Shown here one piece after another: positions 53,050 to 64,000 of a DNA stretch of 64,000 bases (its first letter is position 1; each line of letters begins with the position of its first letter). Source of the stretch: Variovorax ginsengisoli (GTDB taxonomy: Bacteria; Pseudomonadota; Gammaproteobacteria; Burkholderiales; Burkholderiaceae_C); assembly GCF_006438845.1 (NCBI RefSeq), contig NZ_RCZJ01000002.1, forward strand, positions 385,145-449,144, read 5' to 3'. The notes under the pieces were generated by a model, which worked only from the letters and a program-made list of their open reading frames with translations, had not been told where the DNA came from and ran no database searches. The translations under genes and the position numbers were made by a program.

Positions 53050-53973
53050 CTACCAGGCGCGTGCGATCTCGGCGAAACCCGCCGGTGCGCGCTTGTCGTC
53101 GTCGAAGGTGACGATCTCGTGGGCATCGTCGTGCCGCAGCAGTTCGCGCAGCAGCTGGTTGTTCATCGCGTGTCCCGATCGGAACGCGCTGTACGCGGCC
53201 AGCAGCGGTCGGCCGACGACGTAGAGGTCGCCCATGGCATCGAGGATCTTGTGCTTGACGAACTCGTCGTCGTAACGCAGTCCACCGACATTCAGCACCT
53301 TGGTGTCGTCCATCACGATCGCGTTGTCGAGCCCGCCGCCGAGCGCCAGGCCCTTGCTGCGCATGTATTCGACTTCCTTGGTGAAGCCGAAGGTGCGCGC
53401 GCGCGCGATGTCGCGGGTGTAGGAGCCCTGTCCCAGGTCGAATTCCACGCGTTGGCCGGTCGAGTCGACCACACGATGGTCGAAGTCGATCTCGAAGCTC
53501 AGCTTGAAGCCGTGGTACGGCGCGAGCCGCGCCCACTTGGCGTTGGCACCCTCGCCTTCGCGCACTTCCACGGCGCGCAGCACCTTGATGAACCGCCGCG
53601 GCGCCTTCTGCAGGGCGATGCCCGCGCTCTGCAGCAGGAACACGAAAGACGAAGCCGAGCCGTCGAGGATCGGCACCTCGTCGGCGGTGATGTCGATGAC
53701 CAGGTTGTCGATGCCCAGACCGGCACAGGCCGACATCAGATGCTCGACGGTCTGCACCTTCGCGCCGCCGTTGGACACAGTCGAAGCCAGACGCGTGTCG
53801 GTCACGGCCTCGGCCGTCATCGGAATGTCCACGGGCTCCGGCAGGTCGACGCGGCGAAAAATGATGCCCGTGTCGGGGGCGGCGGGTCGCAGCGTGAGTT
53901 CCACGCGTTGCCCGCTGTGCAGCCCCACGCCGACGGCGCGGGTGATCGACTTGAGCGTTCGTTGTTGCAGCAC
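53050..53973 (-). CDS. lpxC: UDP-3-O-acyl-N-acetylglucosamine deacetylase LpxC
   Basis: Zinc deacetylase that commits UDP-acyl-GlcNAc to lipid A synthesis. The 307 residues have the N-terminal [20 protein letters not shown], zinc ligand His78 in [19 protein letters not shown], the substrate region [16 protein letters not shown], and the second zinc site [14 protein letters not shown] (His and Asp). Catalytic His lies in [11 protein letters not shown] chose GTG 53973, which gives the standard family N-terminus; the open frame upstream adds 22 residues with no counterpart. The typical ftsZ-lpxC order is kept. Confidence 0.95.
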   Translation of the reverse strand: MLQQRTLKSITRAVGVGLHSGQRVELTLRPAAPDTGIIFRRVDLPEPVDIPMTAEAVTDTRLASTVSNGGAKVQTVEHLMSACAGLGIDNLVIDITADEVPILDGSASSFVFLLQSAGIALQKAPRRFIKVLRAVEVREGEGANAKWARLAPYHGFKLSFEIDFDHRVVDSTGQRVEFDLGQGSYTRDIARARTFGFTKEVEYMRSKGLALGGGLDNAIVMDDTKVLNVGGLRYDDEFVKHKILDAMGDLYVVGRPLLAAYSAFRSGHAMNNQLLRELLRHDDAHEIVTFDDDKRAPAGFAEIARAW

Positions 53974-54050
53974 AGGCGTGATTTTAGGAGCGCGAGGCGC
54001 ACGCATGAAGCTGCGCCTCGCTATGGCCTCCATAGCCACGCGGTCGAAAC

Positions 54051-55259
54051 TCAGTCAGCCTGCCTGCGCAGGAATGCCGGAATTTCAAAGTCGTCCATGC
54101 CGCCCGAAGACAGCGCATCGACCTTCGCCGCGGCCATCGTGCGGTTGGTGCGCCACACGCTCGGCACCGCCATGCCTTCGTAGTTCGGCTGGCCGTGCGC
54201 GCCGGCGTGGCCCATGCCGCCCATCGTCGGCACGTTGAACGGGATGTTGTCGGTGCCGGTGCGGATGACTTCCAGTGTCGGCGCCTGACGACGTGCGTCT
54301 GCACGCGACAGGCCGGTGGCGACCACGGTGACGCGCATCTCGTCGCCCAGGCTCTCGTCGTAGGCGGCGCCATAGATGACGTGCGCGTCCGGCGAGGCGT
54401 AGGCGCGGATGGTGTTCATCGCCAGCTTCGATTCGGCCAGCTTCAGCGAGCCCTTCGATGCCGTCACCAGCACCAGCACGCCCTTGGCACCCGAGAGGTC
54501 GATGCCTTCGAGCAGCGGGCAGGCCACGGCCTGTTCCGCAGCGATGCGCGCGCGGTCCGGGCCGGTGGCCGCGGCAGTACCCATCATGGCCTTGCCGGGT
54601 TCGCCCATCACGGTGCGGACGTCTTCGAAGTCGACGTTGACGCCGCCGTACTCGTTGATGATTTCCGAGATGCCGCCCACCGCGTTCTTCAGCACGTCGT
54701 TGGCATGCGCGAAGGCCTCGGCCTGCGTCACGTCGTCGCCCAGCACTTCGAGCAGCTTCTCGTTCAGGATGACGATCAGCGAATCGACGTTGGCTTCGAG
54801 CTCGGCCAGGCCGCTGTCGGCGTTGTTCATGCGCTTGCCGCCTTCCCAGTCGAAGGGCTTGGTCACCACACCCACGGTGAGGATGCCCATCTCCTTGGCG
54901 ATGCGTGCGATGACAGGCGCAGCGCCCGTGCCCGTGCCGCCGCCCATGCCAGCGGTGATGAAGAGCATGTGCGCGCCGTCGATGGCGGCGCGGATCTCGT
55001 CGACCGCCAGTTCGGCCGCTTCACGGCCCTTGTCCGGCTTGCCACCGGCGCCCAGGCCGTTGTTGCCCAGCTGGATCAGCTTGGGCGCGTTGCTGCGCGA
55101 CAGCGCTTGCGCGTCGGTGTTGGCGCAGGAGAACTGCACGCCTTGCACGCCGCGTTCGATCATGTGCGCGACCGCGTTGCCGCCGCCGCCACCGACACCG
55201 ATCACCTTGATCTGCGTGCCTTGGTTGAACTCTTCCATTTCGATCATTTCGATAGCCAT
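54051..55259 (-). CDS. ftsZ: Cell division protein FtsZ
   Basis: Tubulin-like GTPase forming the division ring (402 residues). The N-terminal [20 protein letters not shown], tubulin signature [16 protein letters not shown], the T7 loop [15 protein letters not shown] and the conserved C-terminal peptide [14 protein letters not shown] (FtsA/ZipA-binding) are all present. ATG 55259 has AGGAG eight bases upstream; longer frames run into the intergenic repeat. Unlike most dcw clusters, ftsZ is separated from ftsA by 223 bases with a repeat element, so it may have its own promoter. Confidence 0.98.
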   Translation of the reverse strand: MAIEMIEMEEFNQGTQIKVIGVGGGGGNAVAHMIERGVQGVQFSCANTDAQALSRSNAPKLIQLGNNGLGAGGKPDKGREAAELAVDEIRAAIDGAHMLFITAGMGGGTGTGAAPVIARIAKEMGILTVGVVTKPFDWEGGKRMNNADSGLAELEANVDSLIVILNEKLLEVLGDDVTQAEAFAHANDVLKNAVGGISEIINEYGGVNVDFEDVRTVMGEPGKAMMGTAAATGPDRARIAAEQAVACPLLEGIDLSGAKGVLVLVTASKGSLKLAESKLAMNTIRAYASPDAHVIYGAAYDESLGDEMRVTVVATGLSRADARRQAPTLEVIRTGTDNIPFNVPTMGGMGHAGAHGQPNYEGMAVPSVWRTNRTMAAAKVDALSSGGMDDFEIPAFLRRQAD

Positions 55260-55389
55260 TTGAGGACTCCTAGATTGGTTGCAGTTGCCGTTTGTTTGAG
55301 ACTGAAATTCTTTTGAACTACCGATGACGTCTATGGCGGTCCGGTGCGCCGCCATCGTTCGTTGAAGTGGCGCGGGGTCATTCCAGAAC

Positions 55390-55480
55390 GGCCATGGGAC
55401 CGGCTTTGCCGGACCGTCGGCCGTGCCCCCCGGGACGGGGGGTTGGCGAAGCGACACGAAGTGCGCGCAGACTGGGGGGT
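55390..55480 (+). repeat. Intergenic GCGACACGAAGTGCGC repeat, copy 4 (between ftsA and ftsZ)
   Basis: A full-length but diverged copy: GGACCGGCTTTGCCGGACC hairpin, GCCCCCCGGGACGGGGGG hairpin, core GCGACACGAAGTGCGC (55451-55466) and a G-rich end. It fills most of the 223-base gap between ftsA and ftsZ, where many bacteria have only a few bases or the ftsZ promoter. Confidence 0.85.
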
Positions 55481-55482
55481 CA

Positions 55483-56712
<1,230 letters not shown>

Positions 56713-56732
56713 GAATGTCCTCGGGTGTTCGC

Positions 56733-57515
56733 TTATTTCTTCTTGGGGTCGGTGACGACCGTGGTGACGCCGCGCATGCGCAGGGCATAGCCTTCGTTGT
56801 GGCGCAGGTCGGCGCCCTCGACCGATGCGACGGTGCGGCCGTACTGGCCGGCCACCTGCGTCACGGTGCGCAGGAAACGCTGGGTACGCTCCACCACTTC
56901 CTCGCTGCGGCCGCGGCCGAGTTCGATCACTGCGCCGCTGTCGAGCAGCGCGTGCCAGCTGCCGCGGCTCGACAGGCCGAGCTCTTCGATCGACAGGTCG
57001 TACGGCTGGAACAGCGGCGCCAGCAGGCGGTACATGCCGAGCACCTGGCCGGCCTGCTCGACCGGGCCGTCGAGCCGCGGCAGCTTGTCGTCGATCTCGG
57101 CCACGTTGGCTTCGAACACTTCGCCGAAACCGTTGACCATCTTCGATGCGGCGTCGTCGCCCCAATGAGCGACCGGCACCTGCTCGGTCAGCGTGGCGCG
57201 CAGCTTGTTGGGGAATTCGCGCCGCACCACCGCCTTGCGCACCCACGGCACCGACTCGAAAGCCGTGCGCGCCCGCGCCAGATCGACGGTGAAGAAGTTG
57301 CCCGTCAGCTGCGGTGCGACGTTGGCGCGCAGCGTGACCACGTTGTTGTGCGTCACTTCGCCGTCCACCTTGATGCCGGCGATCGGGAAGAAAGGCTGGC
57401 GCAGCACCCACCACGCGCCCGCCGCCAGCAGCACGAGACCGAACAGGGCGAAGACCAGCGTCGCCGTGAGGTTCATGAGCTTGACGTCGAAGGGAACGGG
57501 TGCCGCAGCGGCCAT
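56733..57515 (-). CDS. ftsQ: Cell division protein FtsQ
   Basis: Bitopic divisome protein (260 residues): cytoplasmic N-terminus, one helix (TLVFALFGLVLLAAGAWWVL), then a POTRA domain (FFPIAGIKVDGEVTHNNVVT) and a beta domain (VPWVRKAVVRREFPNKLRAT, EQVPVAHWG). It links early FtsZ/FtsA with FtsB/FtsL. The ATG at 57515 lies two bases after the ddl stop; the longer open frame upstream is only the ddl region in another frame. Confidence 0.95.
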   Translation of the reverse strand: MAAAAPVPFDVKLMNLTATLVFALFGLVLLAAGAWWVLRQPFFPIAGIKVDGEVTHNNVVTLRANVAPQLTGNFFTVDLARARTAFESVPWVRKAVVRREFPNKLRATLTEQVPVAHWGDDAASKMVNGFGEVFEANVAEIDDKLPRLDGPVEQAGQVLGMYRLLAPLFQPYDLSIEELGLSSRGSWHALLDSGAVIELGRGRSEEVVERTQRFLRTVTQVAGQYGRTVASVEGADLRHNEGYALRMRGVTTVVTDPKKK

Positions 57516-57517
57516 GT

Positions 57518-58486
57518 TCAGACCTTGCCTTCCGAATCGAGCGCGGCCGAGGCCAGTACGCGCACGCACAGGTCCTCGTAGGCGATGCCGATCGCGCGTG
57601 CCGACATCGGCACCAGCGAATGGGTCGTCATGCCGGGCGAGGTGTTCAACTCCAGCAGGAAAGGCTTGCGGTCGCTGGCGCGGATCATCACGTCGGAGCG
57701 GCCCCAGCCGCGGCAGCCGAGCGTGCGGTAGGCCGCCAGCGTGAGACGCTGAATCTCTTTCTCTTCCACTTCCGGCAGGCCGCTCGGGCAGTGGTACTTC
57801 ACATCGTCGGTGAAGTACTTGTTCTGGTAGTCGTAGGCGCCTGCGGGGGCTGCGATGCGCACCACCGGCAGCGCGACGGCGTCGAGTCCGTGGCCGAGCA
57901 CCGCGCAGGTCACTTCCTCGCCCTCGATGAATTCCTCGCACAGCACGTCGGCGTCGTACTTGGCAGACAGCGCCACCGCGTCCTGCATCTCGGAGTAGCC
58001 GGCGACCTTGGTCACGCCGATCGACGAGCCCTCGCGCGGCGGCTTGACGATCAGCGGCAGGCCCAGCACATCGGGCACGGCGCGGATCTGCTCGCGGCTC
58101 TGCTGGTCGGCCGCGAGGCGCACGTATTTGGGCGTCGGCAGGCCGTCGGCCAGCCAGAGCCGCTTGGTCATGACCTTGTCCATCGCCACGCTCGACGCCA
58201 TCACGCCCGAGCCGGTGTAGGGAATGCCGAGCAGTTCGAGCGCGCCCTGCACCGTGCCGTCTTCGCCGTGGCGACCGTGCAGTGCGATGAAGCAGCGCGC
58301 GAAGCCTTCGCGCTTGAGCTCGACCAGGTCGCGTTCGGCGGGGTCGAAGGCATGCGCGTCGACGCCGCGCGAGCGCAGTGCCTCGAGCACGCCGGTGCCG
58401 GACAGGATCGAGATCTCGCGTTCGGCGGAGGTCCCGCCGAAGAGCACGGCGACCTTGCCGAGTTGCTGAATGTTCGAAACGCTCAC
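57518..58486 (-). CDS. ddl: D-alanine-D-alanine ligase
   Basis: ATP-grasp ligase supplying D-Ala-D-Ala for MurF (322 residues, DdlB type). Motifs: [56 protein letters not shown] and the C-terminal [18 protein letters not shown]. Translation starts at GTG 58486, overlapping the murC TGA (GTGA), so no other start is needed. It lies between murC and ftsQ as in E. coli ddlB. Confidence 0.96.
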   Translation of the reverse strand: MSVSNIQQLGKVAVLFGGTSAEREISILSGTGVLEALRSRGVDAHAFDPAERDLVELKREGFARCFIALHGRHGEDGTVQGALELLGIPYTGSGVMASSVAMDKVMTKRLWLADGLPTPKYVRLAADQQSREQIRAVPDVLGLPLIVKPPREGSSIGVTKVAGYSEMQDAVALSAKYDADVLCEEFIEGEEVTCAVLGHGLDAVALPVVRIAAPAGAYDYQNKYFTDDVKYHCPSGLPEVEEKEIQRLTLAAYRTLGCRGWGRSDVMIRASDRKPFLLELNTSPGMTTHSLVPMSARAIGIAYEDLCVRVLASAALDSEGKV

Positions 58487-59940
58487 AGTGCCCTTCCTTC
58501 ACGAGTGAACTGGCCGGGCTTCGCCGATGCGGCCGTGCCACCCAGCTCCACCACACGGCCGGGCACAGCGCCGATGGAGCCGGCACCCATGCAGACCACG
58601 ACATCGCCGCCCTGGGCGTTGTCGAGAATGGCTTGCGCCATCTGGCCGATGTCGTCGACGAACACCGGCTCGACCTTGCCGGCGACGCGCAGCGCACGCG
58701 TCAGCGAGCGGCCATCGGCGGCGACGATCGGCGCTTCGCCGGCGGCGTACACCTCGCCCAGCAGCACCGCGTCGGCGGTGCCCAGCACCTTGACGAAATC
58801 CTCGAAGCAGTCGCGCGTGCGGGTGTAGCGGTGCGGCTGAAAGGCCAGCATCAGGCGGCGACCCGGAAAGGCGCCGCGCGCCGCGGCGATGGTGGCCGCC
58901 ATCTCGACCGGATGGTGGCCGTAGTCCTCGATCAGCGTGAAGGCGGCGGACGTGGATGCGTCCTTGGCCAGCACGTCGCCGTAGCTCTGGAAGCGGCGGC
59001 CCACGCCCTTGAAGTCGGCCAGGCCGCGTTGCACCGCCGCGTCGGGCACGTTCAGTTCGACCGCCACCGCAATCACCGACAGCGCGTTGAGCACGTTGTG
59101 CTCGCCCGCCAGGTTGAGCACGATGTCCAGGTCGGGCAGTGTGATGCCGTTGCGGCGCTGCGCCGTGAAATGCATCTGCGAGCCCACGGCGCGCACGTTG
59201 ACGGCGCGCACCTGGGCGCCCTCGTTGAAGCCGTAGCTGGTCACCGGGCAGGTCACCTGCGGCACGATCTCGCGCACGGCCTCGTCGTCGGTGCACAGGA
59301 TCGCCACGCCGTAGAAAGGCATGCGGTGCAAGAAATCGACGAACGCTTTCTTCAAGTTGCCGAAGTCGTGCCCGTAGGTCTCCATGTGGTCGGCGTCGAT
59401 GTTCGTGACCACTGCCATCACCGGCAGCAGGTTCAGGAAGGACGCGTCGGACTCGTCGGCCTCCACCACGATGTAGTCGCCGCTGCCGAGCTGAGCGTTG
59501 GCACCGGCGCTGTTCAGGCGCCCGCCGATCACGAAGGTCGGGTCGAGCCCGGCCGCGGCCAGCACGCTCGCCACCAGGCTCGTCGTGGTCGTCTTGCCGT
59601 GCGTGCCGGCGATGGCGATGCCCTGCTTCAGGCGCATCAGCTCAGCCAGCATCAGGGCACGCGGCACCACCGGGATCTTCTTCTCGCGCGCGGCGATCAC
59701 CTCGGGGTTGTCCGACTGCACGGCGGTCGACGTGACCACGGCGTCGGCGCCCGCGATGTTCGCTTCCGCATGGCCCAGATGCGTCGTGATGCCCAGGCCG
59801 GCGAGGCGGCGCAGCGTGACGCTGTCGCTCAGGTCCGAGCCCGAGATGCGATAGCCGAGGTTCAGCAGCACCTCGGCGATGCCGCTCATGCCGGCGCCGC
59901 CGATGCCGACGAAATGGATGTGGCGGATGGCGTGCTTCAT
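58483..59940 (-). CDS. murC: UDP-N-acetylmuramate-L-alanine ligase MurC
   Basis: Adds L-Ala to UDP-MurNAc (485 residues). The N-terminal dinucleotide-like fold [23 protein letters not shown] loop [16 protein letters not shown], the central [16 protein letters not shown] and [15 protein letters not shown], and C-terminal [16 protein letters not shown] are typical. It overlaps murG upstream and ddl downstream by four bases each, showing tight translational coupling. It is distinct from the recycling ligase mpl at 25371. Confidence 0.97.
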   Translation of the reverse strand: MKHAIRHIHFVGIGGAGMSGIAEVLLNLGYRISGSDLSDSVTLRRLAGLGITTHLGHAEANIAGADAVVTSTAVQSDNPEVIAAREKKIPVVPRALMLAELMRLKQGIAIAGTHGKTTTTSLVASVLAAAGLDPTFVIGGRLNSAGANAQLGSGDYIVVEADESDASFLNLLPVMAVVTNIDADHMETYGHDFGNLKKAFVDFLHRMPFYGVAILCTDDEAVREIVPQVTCPVTSYGFNEGAQVRAVNVRAVGSQMHFTAQRRNGITLPDLDIVLNLAGEHNVLNALSVIAVAVELNVPDAAVQRGLADFKGVGRRFQSYGDVLAKDASTSAAFTLIEDYGHHPVEMAATIAAARGAFPGRRLMLAFQPHRYTRTRDCFEDFVKVLGTADAVLLGEVYAAGEAPIVAADGRSLTRALRVAGKVEPVFVDDIGQMAQAILDNAQGGDVVVCMGAGSIGAVPGRVVELGGTAASAKPGQFTREGRAL

Positions 59941-61019
59941 GCGCGGTCTCCTCGCTTCTTCGCAGCGAGTTCTTCGCAGGCGAGCACCATCGCGTCGACG
60001 GCCTCGGTCTTCTGCATCGTCTTGGCCTTCATGGCCTTTTCCACCAGCGTGGTTCGTTCTGTTTTCTGTAGCAAGTCGGCCAGCAATTCGGGAGTGAGGT
60101 CGGTCTGTTGCACCAGCCAGCCACCACCCGCGTCGACGAGGAAGCGGGCGTTGGTGGTCTGGTGGTCGTCGACCGCGGAAGGAAAAGGCACGAACAGCGC
60201 TGCCGCGCCGACGGCCGCAATCTCGGTGACGGTGCTCGCACCGGCACGCGCGACGATCAGGTCGGCGGTGGCGTAGGCGGTGGCGGTATCGTCGATGAAG
60301 GGCGTCAGCTCGGCCTCGACACCGGCCGCCGCGTAGTGGGCGCGAAGGTCGTCGATCTGCTTGGCGCCGCTCTGGTGCAGCACGATCGGACGCAGGTCCG
60401 GCGCGATGCGTGCCAGCGCCTTCGGCACGATCGCGTTGAGCGCCTTCGCGCCCAGGCTGCCGCCGACCACCAGCAGCTTCAGCGGGCCGCTGCGGCCCAT
60501 GAAGCGCACCAGCGGTTCGGGCTGCGACACGAAGGCCTCGCGCAACGGGTTGCCGATCCACTGCGCGTTCTTCAACACCTTCGGAAAGGCGGTGAACACC
60601 CGGTTGGCCACGCTCGCGAGCACCCTGTTGGCCAGGCCCGCCACGGAGTTCTGCTCGTGCAGCACCAGCGGCTTGCCGAGCAGCACGCTCATCAGCCCGC
60701 CAGGGAAAGTGATGTAGCCGCCCAGGCCGATCACCACGTCGGGCTTCACGCGACGCAGAACCTCGATGCTCTGGAAGAAAGCGCGCAACAGCCGCACCGG
60801 CAGCATCAGCACGGTGAGCGGACCCTTGCCGCGCAGGCCGCCGAACTGCACCGGCTCGAAGGCGAAGCCGCGCGGCGGCACCAGCTGCTGCTCCATGCCG
60901 CCGGGCGCGCCGAGCCAATGCACCGCCCAACCGCGGTCGCGCAGGGCCTCGGCCACGGCCAGGCCGGGGAATATGTGGCCGCCGGTACCACCCGCCATGA
61001 CCAAGGCAGTGCGGCTCAT
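59937..61019 (-). CDS. murG: UDP-GlcNAc:lipid I glycosyltransferase MurG
   Basis: Peripheral inner-membrane GT28 enzyme that converts lipid I to lipid II (360 residues). N-terminal [20 protein letters not shown] and the pyrophosphate loops, [16 protein letters not shown], the C-terminal [21 protein letters not shown] and [18 protein letters not shown] are all conserved. It overlaps ftsW upstream and murC downstream by four bases each. Confidence 0.97.
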   Translation of the reverse strand: MSRTALVMAGGTGGHIFPGLAVAEALRDRGWAVHWLGAPGGMEQQLVPPRGFAFEPVQFGGLRGKGPLTVLMLPVRLLRAFFQSIEVLRRVKPDVVIGLGGYITFPGGLMSVLLGKPLVLHEQNSVAGLANRVLASVANRVFTAFPKVLKNAQWIGNPLREAFVSQPEPLVRFMGRSGPLKLLVVGGSLGAKALNAIVPKALARIAPDLRPIVLHQSGAKQIDDLRAHYAAAGVEAELTPFIDDTATAYATADLIVARAGASTVTEIAAVGAAALFVPFPSAVDDHQTTNARFLVDAGGGWLVQQTDLTPELLADLLQKTERTTLVEKAMKAKTMQKTEAVDAMVLACEELAAKKRGDRA

Positions 61020-62320
61020 ACGCGCCCTCCCCGCATCAATACGCGATTCTCATAGTCCACACGAAGCACCACGGCCAGGGAGATCAGCACCATCAGGATG
61101 GCGGAGCCGCCGAAGCTCATGAGCGGCAGTCCCAGGCCCTTGGTCGGCAGCGCGCCGAGGTTCACGCCCATGTTGATGAAGGACTGGAAGCCGATCCAGA
61201 TGCCGACACCCTGCGCCACCAGCCCGGAGAACACGCGGTCGAGCGCGATCGCCTGGCGGCCGATGTGCATGATGCGGCGCGTCAACCAAAGGAACAAGCC
61301 GATCACCAGCAGCACGCCGACCAGGCCGAATTCCTCGCCCAGCACGGCGAGCAGGAAGTCGGTGTGGGCCTCGGGCAGCCAGTGCAGCTTCTCGACGCTG
61401 CCGCCCAGGCCGACGCCGAAGATCTCGCCGCGCCCGATGGCGATCAGCGAATGCGACAACTGATAACCCTTGCCGAGCGCATGCGCCTCGCTGAAAGGGT
61501 CGAGGTACGCGAAGATCCGCTCGCGCCGCCACTCGCTGGTCATCACGATCAGCGCGAAGGCCGCCACCACCAGCGTGGCGATCACGAAGAACATGCGCGC
61601 GTTGACGCCGCCCAGGAAAAGGATGCCCATCGCGATCACCGCGATCACCATGAAGGCGCCCATGTCGGGCTCGGCCAGCAGCAGCATGCCGACCACCACC
61701 ACCGCGATGCCCATCGGCAGCACGGCGCGGAAGAAGCGCTCCTTGATCTCCATCTTGCGCACCATGTAGCTGGCGGCGTAGAGCACCATGGCCAGCTTGG
61801 CGAGCTCCGAGGGCTGGAAGTTCATGATGCCCAGCGGCAGCCAGCGGCGCGCGCCGTTGACCACCCGGCCCACGTGCGGAATCAGCACCGCGACCAGCAG
61901 CAGCAGCGACACCACGAAGAGCCAGGGCGCGATGCGCTCCCAGGTCTGCATCGGGATCTGGAAAGCCAGCAGCGCCGCGACGAAAGAGATGGCGATGAAC
62001 AGCACGTGCCGCGTCAGAAAGAACATCGGCCCATAGCCGGCGCGGGCGAAGCGAGGGTTTTCCGGCAGCGCGATGGAAGCCGAATAGACCATCACCATGC
62101 CCCAGGCCAGCAGCGCGAGCGTGACCCACAGCAGCGCCTGGTCGAAGCCCAGCACGCGCATCGGCGCGGCCTTGGTCTGCGTCATGCTGCCGCCACCCAG
62201 GCGCACCGGCAGGTGCATGGGCAGTGCGTCGATGCTGCTCTTGGCGGCACGGCTGAACCAGCCGCGCAGGCGGCCCGGCGTGTCGTTGGGCGTGGCGCCG
62301 GCGGCGTGCGCGTTGCTCAT
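61016..62320 (-). CDS. ftsW: Septal peptidoglycan polymerase FtsW (SEDS family)
   Basis: SEDS glycosyltransferase of the divisome (434 residues, about ten helices), working with FtsI. An N-terminal cytoplasmic extension of about 60 residues precedes the first helix ([20 protein letters not shown]). Conserved regions are [59 protein letters not shown] and [20 protein letters not shown]. It overlaps murD upstream and murG downstream by four bases. Confidence 0.96.
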   Translation of the reverse strand: MSNAHAAGATPNDTPGRLRGWFSRAAKSSIDALPMHLPVRLGGGSMTQTKAAPMRVLGFDQALLWVTLALLAWGMVMVYSASIALPENPRFARAGYGPMFFLTRHVLFIAISFVAALLAFQIPMQTWERIAPWLFVVSLLLLVAVLIPHVGRVVNGARRWLPLGIMNFQPSELAKLAMVLYAASYMVRKMEIKERFFRAVLPMGIAVVVVGMLLLAEPDMGAFMVIAVIAMGILFLGGVNARMFFVIATLVVAAFALIVMTSEWRRERIFAYLDPFSEAHALGKGYQLSHSLIAIGRGEIFGVGLGGSVEKLHWLPEAHTDFLLAVLGEEFGLVGVLLVIGLFLWLTRRIMHIGRQAIALDRVFSGLVAQGVGIWIGFQSFINMGVNLGALPTKGLGLPLMSFGGSAILMVLISLAVVLRVDYENRVLMRGGRV

Positions 62321-64000
62321 GCGTCGGTCTCCTCGTCGCGCCGCGCGGTCGGCACATCGGCCAGTGCCTGTACCGCATCGGCGAACACCTGCGCGCGGTG
62401 CGCGTAGTCCTTGAACATGTCGAAGCTGGCACAGGCGGGCGACAGCAGCACGGCGTCGCCGGGATGCGCGCGCCGGGCGGCCTGCTGCACGGCTTCGTCC
62501 ATCGATGCGGCGTGCACCAGGGTCACGCCGGTCGACGCCAACGCGGCTTCGATCAGCGGCGCGTCGCGCCCGATCAGCACCACGGCCCGCGCGAACTCGC
62601 CGACCGGCGCGGCCAGCGGCGCGAAGTCCTGCCCCTTGCCGTCGCCGCCCAGGATGGCGACGACGCGCCGCTCGGCGCCGAGTCCACCCAGTGCGGCCAC
62701 GGTGGCGCCGACATTGGTGCCCTTGCTGTCGTCGAAATACTCGATCTGATCGTGGATCGCGATCGACTCGACACGGTGCGGCTCGCCCTGGTATTCGCGC
62801 AGGCCGTAGAGCATGGGGCCGAGTGCACAGCCGGCGGCGCTGGCGAGCGCAACGGCCGCCAACGCGTTGAGCGCGTTGTGCTGGCCACGGATGCGCAGCG
62901 CATCGGCCGGGATCAGGCGTTGCAGAAAGATCTCTTCGGCTTCAGCCGCCGCGCCGCGCTTGCGCTTGATCGTCTCGTCGGCTTCGAGCGCGCGCACCAG
63001 CCAGGCCATGCCATTGACGCGTTCGATGCCGAAATCGGAAGGCCGCTGCGGCAGGCCGGCGCCGAAGGTGATGTGCGCGCGGACCTGCGGGCGCTGCAGC
63101 TTGACCCGGACGGGTGCCGGCAGCATCTGCATGACGCCTGCATCGTCGCGGTTGAGGATCATCAGGCCGTTGGCGCCGAAGATGCGTGCCTTGGCCGCCG
63201 CATACGCGGGCATGTCGCCATGCCAGTCGAGATGGTCCTGCGTGAGGTTCAGCACGGCAGCTGCGGTGGGCTCGAAATCCTGCACGCCGTCGAGCTGAAA
63301 GCTGGAGAGCTCGAGCACCCACACCTCGGGCAACGTGTCGGCGTCGAGGTGGGCCCAAAGCGTGTCGAGCAGCGTCGGGCCGATGTTGCCGGCTACGGCG
63401 ACGGTCTTGCCGGCGCGCTCGACCAGCTGGCCGGTGAGCGCCGTGACCGTGGTCTTGCCGTTGGTGCCGGTGATGGCGAGCACGGCCGGTTCGTAGCCCT
63501 TCGGCACGGGCGCTTCGGGCGCGACGACGGGCGGCGGGGCCTCGTCGTCGGCCGTGGGGGCTGCGGGCGCGGCGACGGAGAGTTCGGCGATGCGCGCGAC
63601 GAACTCCGCGGCTTCGCGGGCTGCCGTGTGGACAGAGGGCTTGGCCACGACCGGGGTCGGCGCGTCAGCTTCCGGAGTCGATTGCTCAGTCGACAGCGCC
63701 TCGGCTTCCGACACCTCGACGTCGGGTGTTGCGGGTGCCTCGATGATCTCCACCGGCGGCTGCTCGGCCATCGTGATCTCGGCCTGCGTCGGCACTTCGG
63801 GTTCGGGCACGACCTCGGGGGCGACGTCTTCGACGACCGGCGCCGCCTCGATGTCGTCGACCGGCTCGACCATCGCATCGACCGGCATTTCCACCGTGCG
63901 CAGATCGCGCAGTGCCTGCGCGAACAGGTCGAGTTCGCCCCCCACCGCCAAGCCGATAGCACGCGCCGCGTCGACCACCGGCGCGATCGCCGCTGGCGAA
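62317..64000 (-). CDS. murD: UDP-N-acetylmuramoyl-L-alanine-D-glutamate ligase MurD, 5'-truncated, with long insertion
   Basis: Adds D-Glu to UDP-MurNAc-L-Ala. The gene runs off the window at its 5' end; the frame stays open to base 64000. Motifs present: ATP loop [76 protein letters not shown] and the C-terminal [20 protein letters not shown]. Between the end of the first domain ([15 protein letters not shown]) and the ATP loop lies an extra stretch of about 135 residues (bases 63903-63499), rich in Pro, Glu, Val and Ala, where E. coli MurD has about a dozen. The downstream end overlaps ftsW by four bases. Confidence 0.95.
   Translation of the reverse strand, partial: SPAAIAPVVDAARAIGLAVGGELDLFAQALRDLRTVEMPVDAMVEPVDDIEAAPVVEDVAPEVVPEPEVPTQAEITMAEQPPVEIIEAPATPDVEVSEAEALSTEQSTPEADAPTPVVAKPSVHTAAREAAEFVARIAELSVAAPAAPTADDEAPPPVVAPEAPVPKGYEPAVLAITGTNGKTTVTALTGQLVERAGKTVAVAGNIGPTLLDTLWAHLDADTLPEVWVLELSSFQLDGVQDFEPTAAAVLNLTQDHLDWHGDMPAYAAAKARIFGANGLMILNRDDAGVMQMLPAPVRVKLQRPQVRAHITFGAGLPQRPSDFGIERVNGMAWLVRALEADETIKRKRGAAAEAEEIFLQRLIPADALRIRGQHNALNALAAVALASAAGCALGPMLYGLREYQGEPHRVESIAIHDQIEYFDDSKGTNVGATVAALGGLGAERRVVAILGGDGKGQDFAPLAAPVGEFARAVVLIGRDAPLIEAALASTGVTLVHAASMDEAVQQAARRAHPGDAVLLSPACASFDMFKDYAHRAQVFADAVQALADVPTARRDEETDA

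Overview
This 64 kb window is G+C-rich, densely coding chromosomal DNA with no tRNA, rRNA, CRISPR array or insertion sequence that I can see. Gene content and order point to a betaproteobacterium of the order Burkholderiales, most likely family Comamonadaceae and Variovorax-like. The supporting features are divergent ffh/ypjD followed by a PP0621-family gene and pilSR-ampD, accB-accC-prmA-DUF3426-PfkB kinase, a KKAPAKK-repeat histone H1-like protein, class Ia nrdAB with NrdR boxes, and a dcw cluster ending in ftsZ-lpxC. The genus is an inference from remembered gene order.

Layout. 1-4.6 kb: 3' part of miaB, then an overlapping glrK-qseG-glrR (QseE/QseG/QseF-type) operon. 4.6-7.0 kb: a regulatory interval with two GlrR-type sites and a sigma-54 promoter, then opgH. 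7.0-13.5 kb: ffh facing a ypjD-PP0621-pilS-pilR-ampD run. 13.5-18.9 kb: NrdR-controlled nrdA, nrdB and the histone-like gene. 19-25.3 kb (minus strand): an unknown gene, tlpA-like, accB, accC, prmA, DUF3426 protein and PfkB kinase. 25.4-28.1 kb: mpl and, converging on it, aroG, whose leader encodes an aromatic-rich peptide and an attenuator. 28.2-33.6 kb (minus): tldD, rodA and a two-component pair. 33.7-44.4 kb: a large lipoprotein, YqiA-like esterase, RNB exoribonuclease, TonB-like protein, aroE, mtgA, a GNAT/DUF2809 pair on the minus strand, plsC, a cdsA-like gene and ruvC. 44.4-51 kb (minus): a Fur-type cell-surface-signalling iron locus (fecI, fecR, STN-containing TonB receptor, DUF3649, PepSY, DUF3325). 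51.1-52.7 kb: an exported argininosuccinate-lyase-like protein. 52.8-64 kb (minus): a 58-residue membrane protein, lpxC, and the dcw cluster ftsZ, ftsA, ftsQ, ddl, murC, murG, ftsW and partial murD.

Much of the window concerns the envelope: peptidoglycan synthesis and recycling (mur genes, ddl, ftsW, rodA, mtgA, mpl, ampD), lipid A (lpxC), phospholipid precursors (plsC/cdsA) and periplasmic glucans (opgH). The strongest non-annotated signals are (1) two TGTC-N10-GACA-type sites plus a canonical -24/-12 promoter between glrR and opgH, suggesting the envelope two-component system drives glucan synthesis; (2) a Phe/Tyr/Trp-rich leader peptide with mutually exclusive hairpins ahead of aroG, possibly translated from a leaderless start; (3) a roughly 135-residue Pro/Glu/Val-rich insertion in MurD; (4) a four-copy ~60-90 bp intergenic repeat, one copy splitting ftsA from ftsZ; and (5) an exported lyase beside the iron-uptake locus.
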